Shown one piece after another: positions 44,618 to 54,626 of a DNA stretch of 64,000 bases; the stretch's first letter is position 1; each line of letters opens with the position of its first letter. Both the position numbers and the translations under genes were made by a program. Origin of the DNA: Telmatactis stephensoni (taxonomy: Eukaryota > Cnidaria > Anthozoa > Actiniaria > Isophelliidae); contig JALIZF010001778.1 in the NCBI GenBank assembly GCA_029948255.1, positions 124,001 to 188,000 of the forward strand, written 5' to 3'. The notes under the pieces are model-generated. The model did no database searches, was not told the DNA's origin, and saw only the letters and a program-made list of their open reading frames with translations.

Positions 44618-45150
44618 CCTTTATTATGCACGAAAGATTGCGCAAAACTGATTGACTCTAGCGTAGAAAAGCACGTAATAATCGTTCAACACCTTTATAA
44701 CGTACAAAATGTTAAGCAAAACTGATTGACTCTAGCCTGCGTAGCCGCTACGCAGGCTAGATTGACTCTAGCGTAGACGAGTAATAATCGTTCAATACAC
44801 CTTTATAACGTACAAAATGTTAAGCAAAACTGATTGACTCTAGCGTAGAAAAGTACGTAATAATCGTTCAATACACCTTTATAACGTACAAAATGTTAAG
44901 CAAAACTGATTGACTCTAGCGTAGAAAAGTACGTAATAATCGTTCAACACCTTTATAATGTACGAAATGTTGAGCAAAACTGGCTGATTCTAGCGTAGAC
45001 AAGTAATATTCGTTTATTACGTACGAAAGATTGCGCAAAACTGGTTGACTCTAGCGTAGAAAAGTAATAATCGTTCAACATCTTTATTACGTATGAAAGA
45101 TTGCGCAAAACTGATTGACTCTAGCGTAGAAAAGTATTCATTCAACACCT
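44618..45150 (+). repeat. Satellite array, about 65-76-bp unit
   Basis: About eight degenerate units of the type CAAAACTGATTGACTCTAGC, GTAGAAAAGTACGTAATAAT, CGTTCAACACCTTTATAACG and TACAAAATGTTAAG. Unit length varies through alternative GTATGAAAGATTGCG versus GTACAAAATGTTAAG blocks. It continues the block at 40736-40875 across the inserted composite. One unit contains a 27-bp insertion (44733-44759). Confidence 0.85.
44724..44768. mobile_element. 27-bp palindromic insertion with exact 9-bp target duplication
   Basis: Insertion 44733-44759 starts TAGCCTGC, ends GCAGGCTA and is palindromic apart from its centre. GATTGACTC lies directly on both sides (44724-44732 and 44760-44768). Neighbouring satellite units read ACTGATTGACTCTAGCGTAG with no insertion and serve as the empty site. 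The outer 8 bp equal the ends of the element at 42010-43170. Confidence 0.8.
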
Positions 45151-45436
45151 CGCTGATAAAACGCATAACCCACATCGTCTTGTGTGTAATGCGTCAAGAT
45201 CAGACATGGCCTCCGACTAATTACTGTCGTCTTTCCCGTCTCGTTAAAACGTCTGATAGCGTTTTCGCGCTTATATGGTAAAGTAGCCTCTTGACCCCAA
45301 TCGTGACTTCCGAGAAGTCAAGGATGCAATCACGCACATCAAAAAAATTAAGATGTGGTACCGTTGTCGTGCCAAAAAAGTTTTGGTCAATCAATCCAGC
45401 TGAAGTACGAGTTGTAATGAACAAATGGTTTTGAGT

Positions 45437-45567
45437 TTCTTCTTATTGACACACACACTTGACGTCATAAAATGTTCAAAACTCGAGTGGAATCACAAGC
45501 GCAGCGAGTGATTTCACTGCAAAGTTTTGAACATTTTATTGCGTCAAGAGTTATGTCAATAAGAGGA
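45437..45567. mobile_element. Foldback element with TTATTGACA ends
   Basis: CTTCTTATTGACACACACAC and CATAAAATGTTCAAAACT on the left are mirrored by AGTTTTGAACATTTTATTGC and GTTATGTCAATAAGAGG on the right. A partial end of the same type is seen near 17920. Confidence 0.75.
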
Positions 45568-46420
45568 CAGTCAGCTCAAAACCATCTTCAATTCGCTTTT
45601 GAACTTTTTTACAACAATAATTTGAGATAAAAGTTAAAAAATCCTTATTTTTATCAAACGGGGCAAAAGAACGAGCGCGCGTGCTGAAACGCGTCATCAG
45701 TGTGTCTGTCCTGTGATTGACACTCTAATCAACCAATCAGATTGCGAGATTAGTATCAAGTGTTGTAAAACATGAATTGACGGCAAACGAGCTAGCGGTA
45801 AGTAGAGGTTGGGCAGGGGATACGGTTCGTTCAGTTTGGGTGGGGTCAAAAGTGGGGTATAGTGTTTCAGTGGTCTTGAGTGGAATTATTTCATTAGATT
45901 TTGATATTCTACTCAAAACCTTTGATGCCTACGAAAAAGACGCTGAAATCAGCTTCATTGGAGCTATGCTTGATGCTTTTTCTTCATACTCGTTCTCTCA
46001 AGAAAGTGACTCCTCTAAAAGTGCATAACCCTACCATATTGCTCATAATCAAGAGACCATAATACGGAGGGGACCACGTGAAAGAGCAAGTAAAACTATG
46101 TAACTCTGCAAAATGTTTAGCCAAAACGTATTTTTTGCAAAGATATTAGCGATTATATATGCCAATTTTTTCGTAAGAAATGTATGACGACGTCATGTTT
46201 GCCTATTGCTCTACAGGACACCAACATTTCAGAGGGTTTAAGAGCCGTGAGTAAAATTTAAGTACTTTCACGTAAAAGACGAATTAAAAGTCTGTACCTC
46301 TATAAAATTTTGAGCTAGCTGAACTGAGTTTTTGTTGAAAAGATATAAGCGATTTTATATGCTCGATCTTTACTAAGAAATTGGCGTCGCCATGCTGGTG
46401 GACATCTCTGGCCACCATGC
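45568..46420. other. Intergenic stretch without a recognised gene
   Basis: Contains an 83-codon frame at 45777-46028 with no family resemblance and a lone family A end (AAGAGACCATAATACGGAG) near 46055. I find nothing else supportable. Confidence 0.4.
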
Positions 46421-46424
46421 AGCC

Positions 46425-46785
46425 CCGGTGGGGGGGACTCAATTGTAAAAGGATCAGGTATCGAATAAAACATTTTAAGCCTAGGGATATGCCGCTGAGC
46501 CCCTCGAACCCTGACCCTGTTCCAAAGCAAAATTTCCAAAATTGATACCCTGTTCCAGAGTAAATGCCTGCCTCATTTCATTGCTTCCGGCCAAATTGAC
46601 GTGTCGTTAACCCCTTTTAGCCCGGCCTTTTAAACGAACTTTGATGAATCGATACCCTGTTCCAGAGAGTAATTACGATTTTTATATACCCTGTTCCAGA
46701 GTAAAATCGCTGAAAACCCTACCCTGTTTGGCGGCACGTCCCCGTATAGCGAATATAGAGGAGTACCCCCCCTCCCCCGGGATTC
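46425..46785. mobile_element. Family C foldback element with ACCCTGTTCCAGAG repeats
   Basis: Left end CCCCGGTGGGGGGGACTCAA, TTGTAAAAGGATCAGGTA; the right end is GAGTACCCCCCCTCCCCCGG. The interior has several ATACCCTGTTCCAGAGTAAA copies. Related to 18487-18880. Confidence 0.65.
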
Positions 46786-47017
46786 TAGCATCAAATTATT
46801 TCGATATAAATTAAGTTCAAAAATTATCTCAAAACACAGTTTCCTAGACCATATTTTAGAATAAAATCGATTGGATGAGAAATTAGATTTTAGTTAAAAG
46901 TTTTTGAACCTATGACGTAACGTGTAAACGAAGAATTTAGTCTCTTGTCCTAATTACCATTTTGAAAGCAGCACTAGACATACCATGATGATATGATGAT
47001 AAAAGGTCGACACACTA

Positions 47018-47353
47018 ATGGAACTGTTATGGAGCCCCAGCGGGGAGGGGATGGGGAATCAATACCATTTCACTTCAAATGGCCTCTTCCTGCATTTATT
47101 TGTTCTGGGATGTATATATATGAAATGTTTACTTGAAATAAATCCAAAAGCATCCATTTATTTGTTCGTATCTACTCAGCTAAGTGGTTCATATGCTCAA
47201 GGGACTGAAGCATCCAAGATACGTGATGTGAAAGCCGATATCGACCAAAGGGATTACTTTCGATTCGGAAATGACGTCAATCGACCAACTGTGAGAGACA
47301 ATAGAAGAGCATTTCGCAGAAGAAACAAAACTAAAAATAATGTATCAAGCTAA
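47018..47353 (+). CDS. Hypothetical 111-codon frame
   Basis: An open frame between repeats and the ETS1/2-like promoter. It has a hydrophobic stretch at about residues 22-35, a possible internal signal-like segment (SIYLFVSTQLSGSYAQ) and a basic, arginine-rich tail ending in a stop at 47351. I recognise no family. A chance frame or an element-derived remnant is as likely as a gene. Confidence 0.2.
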   Translation: MELLWSPSGEGMGNQYHFTSNGLFLHLFVLGCIYMKCLLEINPKASIYLFVSTQLSGSYAQGTEASKIRDVKADIDQRDYFRFGNDVNRPTVRDNRRAFRRRNKTKNNVSS

Positions 47354-47919
47354 ATAAAAAATAAAATAACAAGATGAGTAAAGTTTAGAAGTATCCTATG
47401 TGATATTTTCTAGAAAAGATTCTAAACGTGTATTGTCTGACTGCGACAAGGTTTTCACTTTCGAAACTCAGTGATGGCTATCAAATAACCAAGTGCCAAT
47501 GGTTTGAAACCTCAACAAGTTTCTATTTCAGAATTATGATATTTTTACAAAATCACCAAGAAATAAGGGATATTTTACCTTATCCATTATGTATTGAGGG
47601 GCCGTTCAGAATAAAGACATTATTTACGAAGTAATCTAATCTTACTAAGTAATGTGACGAAAATAGCTCAATCTCTGGGAAATTGTGAATATTAAAATTT
47701 TATGCTCTTAAGAAAAAGTTTGAATTTCCAATAGGAAATTTAGCTTTCTTGGAAAGAAAGACATCTATAACATTTCTCTTTGCCAAGACTTTTTATTTGC
47801 GTGATAGATGGAAAATATTCTGCCTGGGGGTCAAGTTACTCAAGACTCCGTATATCGAATTGCCATTTGACGTAGGATGTGTCTCAACTTGCTTGACGGT
47901 GTCAAATTTGGTGTCTGAG

Positions 47920-48090
47920 CTCTCATTGGTTCACCAGAAGCACACACCTAAAAAAAATCAACAATACGAACCAATCAGAGAGCCAATGACATCATCGACA
48001 ACACCTATGTATATCGTAGACGTTTTAGCGTAGGTCTCAGATGCGAAGTTTCCCAAACACTTGGAAGAGAAGAAGTGTATAAAAGTTAAA
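47920..48090 (+). promoter_or_regulatory. Promoter of the ETS1/2-like gene: CCAAT boxes, CRE-like site and TATA box
   Basis: An inverted CCAAT (CATTGG, near 47925), then CCAATCAG at 47971 and CCAATGACATCATC at 47983, the latter joining a CCAAT box to a CRE-like TGACATCA. TATAAAA lies at 48078-48084, about 70 bp before the start codon. Unlike the TATA-less promoters of POLD3 and nicastrin, this is the layout of a tightly regulated gene. Confidence 0.55.
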
Positions 48091-48151
48091 AGAGAAAAGT
48101 CTGCTTAAAAAGTCTCCTTTCCTCCAAAAATTTTATTTGTACTTTCAAGAG

Positions 48152-50301
48152 ATGTACCAAACTAGTCCCTTATCTTCATCAATGGAGGTAGGAACACGTA
48201 TTCGCATTGCTGTGTAATCTGAACCCGATCTGAAACGACTTTCGATTCCTTCTTTACGATCTAAACTCCTTTCGAAACGTTCTTTGGTTTAAAACTCACA
48301 ACATGTGCTTGTTTCGTTTATTTAGGAAAACCGTGGAGTACAGAACGTGTTTGCTGATCAAATTATGACCATGGTAGGTACTGGTTGGTTGTGATCAAGG
48401 TTATGCCCAAAGTTCCGCATTGAAATCGCGTTCGTTCGTGTTTGCCATTTAGTGATATCAAAACTGATATAATTAACACAGAAGTGTTTATTTTTCAATT
48501 TGTAATAAGAACATCAACGATAGTGAATCGAAATATGTTATAGTTTGGACATTTTTCGACTAAAATTTAGGGATCTCCTTGGCATTAGAGCTTGTTCTTG
48601 TCGCATCAGCGCATTTCAACATGTCCTCCATGGCCCTCCCACGCAGTTGTATCTCAAATGTTTTTCACTCATTTTTTCTGGTTGAATTTGCTCAAATATG
48701 TGTTCTTTCTTTTACAATAGAATTGGTATGATTTGGCTGGGCTTGGTAATCTAGATCCTGTCAGTCTTCAAGGACTGTATTTCGCTAATCAGAAGGGTGT
48801 TCCAACAGCTACTCCCGCGCAACGCGTTCCCCAAGAACCTCTACTATGGTCGTACAAAAACTACCAACAAGATGTTTTCGGTAAGAGAATTGTAGTTTTA
48901 CTTCAGCTAAGCGAGTTACAGTCACTTATTTTTCTATTTTCCAAATTTTCAGATCCTCCGAGCTATGGTCGAGCCCCCCGATAATATGTCTGACTACGGA
49001 TCAAATATGTCTGACCACGGATCAGATATCTCTGAAGTATCCGAAATCTTTGATGGACCAACAGAGAAAAAACAGGAGCCAGTTGTTTTCAAACAAGGTA
49101 AAAATACTGTTTTTGTAACGTACCGAAAGCCACATGTTGTGGCTTGTTTTTCACTTTCGATGTAGAGTGATTGACATATCTATTTTCGTTTATGACGTTG
49201 GGGACGTCACCATGTCATTAAAACACGCCCACCTTTCCATGAAGCCAACTTCCTTGTTCAGTAATTTGAATAACAAATTTCTCATGAATAATTTATTTTT
49301 CCTTGAAACAGAATTACAAATAGAAGATGATGAAACACTTGGGTTTTCAGAAGAACAGATAGCCAAGATGCTGGATCTAAATGGTAAGCATGCATTTTTT
49401 TTATTGTATAAAGTAGATAAGCTTAATATTTACTAATTAAATTTTGTTTCTAAATCCCACAGCATTACTGAAATATGGAATGCATGCCATGCCAGACCTT
49501 TCAGTTCTTGATGACCTTTCTGAGCTTCATGACTTTCAAGAAGTCATCAAACAGGACCAACCACTCTACCATGACCAACAACAGATTTGTCACTATCAAC
49601 CTCAATCTGGGCTCCAAACCAAAGTTGAAGCATTGGTGTCCAAGACATCTATTCCCTGTATCGAGTCCGCACACAGTCCTCATTCAGACTCTGAATCCTC
49701 TGATGAAGGCATCGATGTAAGAAGTCCTTCAGAAGCTGGTTCACCAATGCCTGTCTCAAGTCCATCACCTGATGACACCCAACAGGTTGTTCCCACAACC
49801 CACACTACTGGCAGAAGAAAAAGAGGACCCAAGCCCCCAGCCAAATACACTGGGAATGGGCCAATTCAACTGTGGCAGTTTCTGCTTGAACTTTTACTTG
49901 ATACAAAGCAGAAAGGCCTCATCAAGTGGACCCATGATGAAAAATTTGAGTTCAAACTCTTGAACCCAAACCTTATTGCTTCGATGTGGGGAAAGAGAAA
50001 GAACAAGCCTAGTATGAACTATGAGAAGCTAAGCCGAGGTCTCCGCTACTACTATGACAAGCATATCATTGACAAGGTCCATGGTAAGAGGTATGTCTAC
50101 CAGTTTGTCTGTGATATTGGAAAGATCTTGGGGTATGATCCTACTGAGCAGAAGGCTGATGGCAAAGTTGAGGATGCTGTGTGTAGTGAGCCTGAAGAAG
50201 CTGCAGAATCTCATGAATTCATCACTGACCACAGTCCTGATAGCCTTGACAGTGGTATAAGTGAATGGCCTGATTTTTCAGCCTACTTTAACCAGTCATA
50301 A
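48152..50301 (+). CDS. ETS-domain transcription factor, ETS1/2-like
   Basis: Sequence-specific nuclear factor binding GGAA sites. Exons: 48152-48187, 48326-48373, 48721-48880, 48953-49097, 49312-49383, 49463-50301. The sum of 1,300 nt contains one surplus base; ignoring one C in the run at 48974-48979 gives 432 residues in frame. The final exon has a Ser/Pro-rich acidic region ([19 protein letters not shown]), a basic RRKRGPKPP hinge and the ETS domain (about 49855-50145: [53 protein letters not shown]). RGLRYYYDK followed by KRYVY and FVCD fits the ETS1/2 group best, but the first half of the domain is diverged. No Pointed domain is visible. Candidate poly(A) signal AATAAA at 51375-51380. 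Confidence 0.9.
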
Positions 50302-51374
50302 GCTGTCTGCTGTTTTTGTTGATAACCCCCCAAAGTCGTTAAGTTATTCTCTACTTGCTGTTGAAGATGCATGTTAATGATTTTTTAAATTTTGGTGTTT
50401 TGGATTATTTTTGTTTTTATTTATTCATTGTTTTTATTTACTTTCATTTAGTTTATTTTAATTTTTGGCTCCTCAACAGCAACTGAGTGTGACAATAGGT
50501 AGCTTGTATCAAGCGGTCTTACGTGACCTTATTATTGCCATGTTTAAGTATTCAGAAAGTCATCCAATATTACCCCATCAATTTCTTTCTTAAAAATAAA
50601 CATTTGATAACTGTTTTTAGGACCCTAGTTTCACTTTCTCTATACTTCAAAATGGTTTTTTGGAGGAGTGACATACTGTGTATGTTCTCCTCTAAAATTT
50701 TCTTTTTTAAAACCTTGATCAGTTCCAGTAAGAGATTAATGTTGTTGTAGCTAAAAACCCTTGGAACTGATATCAAGACAGAACTGTTAAGGTTAGATCA
50801 AACTTAAATAAAAATTAATTTTTGTAGCTAGGTTTTTCAAAGTAAAGCAACTTATTTGTAGCTAAGTCAAGGTACTCAAAGTTAAGTATTAATGCTTGTA
50901 GTTGAAGGAAAAAATCCTTAAATAATAGTGTCTCAAAATTTAGATCATATTGGTCTGTATTTGGCTATTATATAGCCACACCTAGTTGTTATTACCAGAA
51001 ACATGTGAAAGATAGAGAGTAACTCTATCGATATAACTTGAAAAAAGACAAAAAAGAGACAATATAGCTTTCAAAAAGACAAAAAAGAACTTTGTAGTGA
51101 TGATAGATTGTATATATCTACATCAGTTTAGGTAAAAAATGTAAATAATTATATTTAATGCTTACACTGTGCAAATTCTACTCAGTATATAGTCAAATGC
51201 ACAACTAGTATATATTAATCAAATAAATAGTTAAAGTTGTATAATTTAGGTCTCAAAAGAAAACCAAAATATTGGTAAATCAAATGTACTTATTTATGAT
51301 ATAATGCATAAAGCTCTATATTCAATTATGGTTTAACTGTGATTATTGTAGATATTCTTAGTTTGTATGATTGT

Positions 51375-51380
51375 AATAAA
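51375..51380 (+). terminator. Candidate polyadenylation signal of the ETS1/2-like gene
   Basis: AATAAA about 1.07 kb after the stop, following an AT-rich 3' UTR-like stretch with several ATTTA motifs, which are frequent in unstable mRNAs. Confidence 0.4.
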
Positions 51381-51938
51381 CTTGATTGCTCAAGAATCTG
51401 CTATTGAAAATTTATTGACTTTCCATGATGAATGTTTGGTGTTTCCATCGAGTTAAAATACCCCATTTCAACAAAATAAATGATTTTATCAGTTCATTTC
51501 CCCTAGTTGCCATAGTTTTCCAGTTTGTGACATTTGAGTTTCTATCTGATTAAGAAAGCGAAAGATATAGAGGTCTGTCTTGAATCTGCTGAGGGTTGAC
51601 ACCGTTCAAATACTGAATAGTCCAGTTGCTGAGATGTATGCTTCACCCTCGCTTCACCTGTGACATACACAGGATTTCAAATGAGGCTACCTGCTAAAAC
51701 CTTTGTCTTGTTACTAATGATTCAGCTTTATGCACGTAGCCTCATCTTGATACTTTTGTATGTGGCAAGTGAACGTATCTTGAAAGTCTGCAGCTATTAG
51801 TTCAATGTTTCAATCACAAACATTTACAGTCAAGAATCATCCTTTCCTCCGCCTTCCAGCTCTTGTTGTTTTAAAGGAAAGAAAGAATAGCAAAATAAAA
51901 ATGAAACTAAAATAAGGAAATGAAAAGTTCTAAATTAA

Positions 51939-52332
51939 GAATCATTTTCACTAGCGACATTAGCAGAAGCAGAAGCAGAAGCAACATACGCAGACTCAGT
52001 ATTGTATTTTAATCACATAGGTGTGAAAGAAGACAAGCACTGCCAATGAACATTGCCTTACTGAGTCTGCATATGTTGCTTATGCTTAATTGAGCGGAGA
52101 GGAATGGTTTAGGGAGGAGGGAGAAATAGCCCCAAAAAAGTAGGGAGGAGGGAGAAAAGAGGCAGAAAAATTTGGTTTGGGAGGAGGGAGGAAAACAATT
52201 ATGAGATGTAGTGAAGGAGAAATGGCTGAAAAAAGTAGGGAGGAGGGAGAAATAGGCTCAAAAAGTAGGGAGGAGGGAGATTTATAAGACTCCTGTTCCT
52301 CTCTGCTCTTAATTGTCACTAGTGAAAATGAC
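51939..52332. mobile_element. Foldback element with GGGAGGAGGGAG repeats
   Basis: Left end CATTTTCACTAGCGACATTA; right end is TTGTCACTAGTGAAAATG. A second inner pair (AACATACGCAGACTCAGTA and TACTGAGTCTGCATATGTT) and repeated GTAGGGAGGAGGGAG units fill it. The minus-strand Ser/Pro-rich frame is an artefact. Confidence 0.6.
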
Positions 52333-52599
52333 AAGAACAGTTCATGTGAGGAATTATGTGCGGTCACCCTGTGTCAAATGGATATATTGAGAGATTATAC
52401 CATCATTCTTTGATTGATTAAAGATAGAAAAATGGAATTCCCCAAAATGATTCTACATTGAACCTTCTTCAAGACTCCCTCTTTATTACAGTGTTAATAA
52501 AATTACAATTTGATTAACTTGAGGTGATATATTTGACGATTTATTCCATTTATTAAAGGTATAAATATTGAAATTCTCTCTACCTGATGATCTACGGAG

Positions 52600-53062
52600 G
52601 AAGTAACCAGTGACGTCACATGAAGTTGGTCGCCAGGTGCTCGATTCACATTTCCTATCGATCAAGTACATTGAATTTTGGTGAAGTACTGATTTTGTGA
52701 CCTAAAAATGGACCAATAATGCAAAAATAAGACGTCGATTTAGCCTTCAAACTTAAAGCAATACCCATTTTGAAGTTTTACTGTGTTTAGCGTCGATTTT
52801 TTCGGAGTTAGGCCTCCGTTTCCGCCGGAAGGCTGCTCGATTCTCGTGGTGAGTTCTTTGCGCGCGTTTTGACGAACCATTCAACGGAAATGGTTGTTGT
52901 TGTCCAAAGTTACTAACGCTATTCAACTTTCTTATACTTCTTTGGACAACAGCAATGTTAAATGTCGAATATTATGTCTTTCTTACGCCTTGTTGTGTGT
53001 ATTTTAGTAGCGAAACTTTGAACGTCTTTGTGCAGAGGAAGTAAGGAGACCGACCACTGCAG
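52600..53062 (+). promoter_or_regulatory. Probable GABPA promoter and non-coding first exon
   Basis: A TGACGTCACATG element at 52611, GCCGGAAGG at 52824 (an ETS-type core, allowing autoregulation), and two donor-like sites, CGTGGTGAGTTC near 52846 and CTGCAGGTAAAC near 53062. The coding exon at 54601 is preceded by a splice acceptor, so an upstream untranslated exon is expected here. The exact start is not resolved. Confidence 0.4.
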
Positions 53063-54234
53063 GTAAACACATACAGCAACTCGCTTGTAGTAGATGTATT
53101 GTGTATGTTTATTACTTTATAATATTCGTTGTACTCGGATGTAAAGGTTTTATTCTCCCTTTATTTAATCGTATTAACTAGCAGACTGTAGTAATAAGAA
53201 TAAAGGGTGACCTATTTATGCATAAATTGTTCATCTGCTACGAATTCCTCGTTAGAAGCCTTCACTTGTCATTTCTTGTGTCTACAATGTCACTGTGAAA
53301 GTCTAGTGCATGATAATTGTGTGTCATTCTATTGGAGTTCATGTTAAATGAGAGTTTTTTGTAAAAACGGATGTTCTGTAGACTCCACGCATCATTCAAT
53401 TAGCATAAATATATTGGTGTTGTTGATATAACTGTTGACTTGCATTGAATACAGCAATGAACACAATAACCGTAACAAAACTTTAGCTGATCTCCTTGGA
53501 TGAAACCTTGTTTATATGCTGTATCAATATTTCAAAACCTGTTTTACCCAATCACATTTGTTCCTACTAGTATAAACAATAATTGAATCATAGTGATTCA
53601 ATGCAAAATCCAAAATATTCCTTAATTACTGCTATTAAACATTATCTTTTTCCCTGATACAAGCTAATTTTCATAAACAATGACAACAATCTTGTTTTTG
53701 TATGTAGAATAATATATTTGTGTATAGCTTATTTGTACCTTTCAGACCATTTTTGATCAACAATGTGCTAGCTAACTGTGAACAGTTTCTTAATTTGGTA
53801 TGACATGGTTTTATAGAGTCTGGGTCCATTATATGGTACTCAGTGAAGTCTTTGACAGTGTTTTGTCATTGTTCCAGACAATAGACAAAGTTTAAGCATG
53901 TTTAAACAATCCAACCTCTCTACCTACTCCAAATAGATTACAACAACCATAAATATTTTTTATATGTTATGCAGTAAATGTGTTACAAGTGTCTAAAGCT
54001 ACGATCATAATACTTGTGACATTGCTGTGAGACAAGTTGAAAAGCAGCACTGCATGTTTCTCCACTCCAATTTCAAACTTAACAGCAAAAGTTTAATACT
54101 ACGATACTCTTAAAATCCATAAGAGTGATAAAAATTACTTTAAAAAAAAGTAAAAGACAACATTAATGACATTTCTTAACTTCATTATCAAGTCAAAAAC
54201 TAAGAAATGAGTGAGAAAACTGTGCTTCAAACTG

Positions 54235-54483
54235 TTGCTGCTACCAAAAAGTTTTGATTATTTTTTTTACATCTTTTTGACAACTTTGAATACTGTTAAC
54301 CAATTAGATATTAGCACTTCATTCTGATGTTATGAGGAGACTTTGAGCTTCATTCTGATGTCTCAATAGGTGGAGTTTGTACATCAATGATGTAATAGCG
54401 CCACTATCTAATAATTGGTTAGCAGTATTCAAAGTTGTCAAAAAGATGTCAACCAGTAATCAAAAACTTTGTGGTAGTGGCAA
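54235..54483. mobile_element. Foldback element upstream of the GABPA coding exon
   Basis: GCTACCAAAAAGTTTTGATT and ACATCTTTTTGACAACTTTG on the left are mirrored by CAAAGTTGTCAAAAAGATGT and AATCAAAAACTTTGTGGTAG on the right. Lies in the 5' UTR intron. Confidence 0.75.
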
Positions 54484-54626
54484 TGGTTCAAAGCAGAGCA
54501 CTGTAACAAAAGTTTTGCAAGGAGAAATTCATTATTACAAGCAATTAATTACCTTTTGATTTTGGCTGTCAACAGTATTTGATATTTATTAAATTAATAG
54601 TTGTGAATCCAATTCTGGTAAAGAAT

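Larger units (their letters stand above)
41143..44628. mobile_element. 3.46-kb composite inverted-repeat element with 11-bp flanking direct repeat
   Basis: Element 41154-44617. The left end AGTTTGACTAATGGTCGTGC and its inverted copy at 44597-44617 start arms of about 140 bp made of GTCGTGCGTCGTGGGT motifs and ATGATATAGAAGTAATATGA. CCTTTATTATG occurs directly at 41143-41153 and 44618-44628. A second pair of complementary segments (41700-41760 and 43180-43245, CAAGCCCGGCTCCC type) shows that the palindrome extends deeper. Two other TIR elements sit in its centre (41762-41993 and 42010-43170). The remaining right part, 43250-44480, has a poly-T run at 43526-43550 and no recognisable gene. It splits a satellite array. 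Confidence 0.75.

Noticed and set aside
46050..46075. A fourth family A element
   Set aside because: Only one end (AAGAGACCATAATACGGAG) is visible and no partner end was found nearby.
52086..52367. Ser/Pro/Leu-rich minus-strand frame
   Set aside because: It is produced by GGGAGGAGGGAG repeats inside a foldback element.
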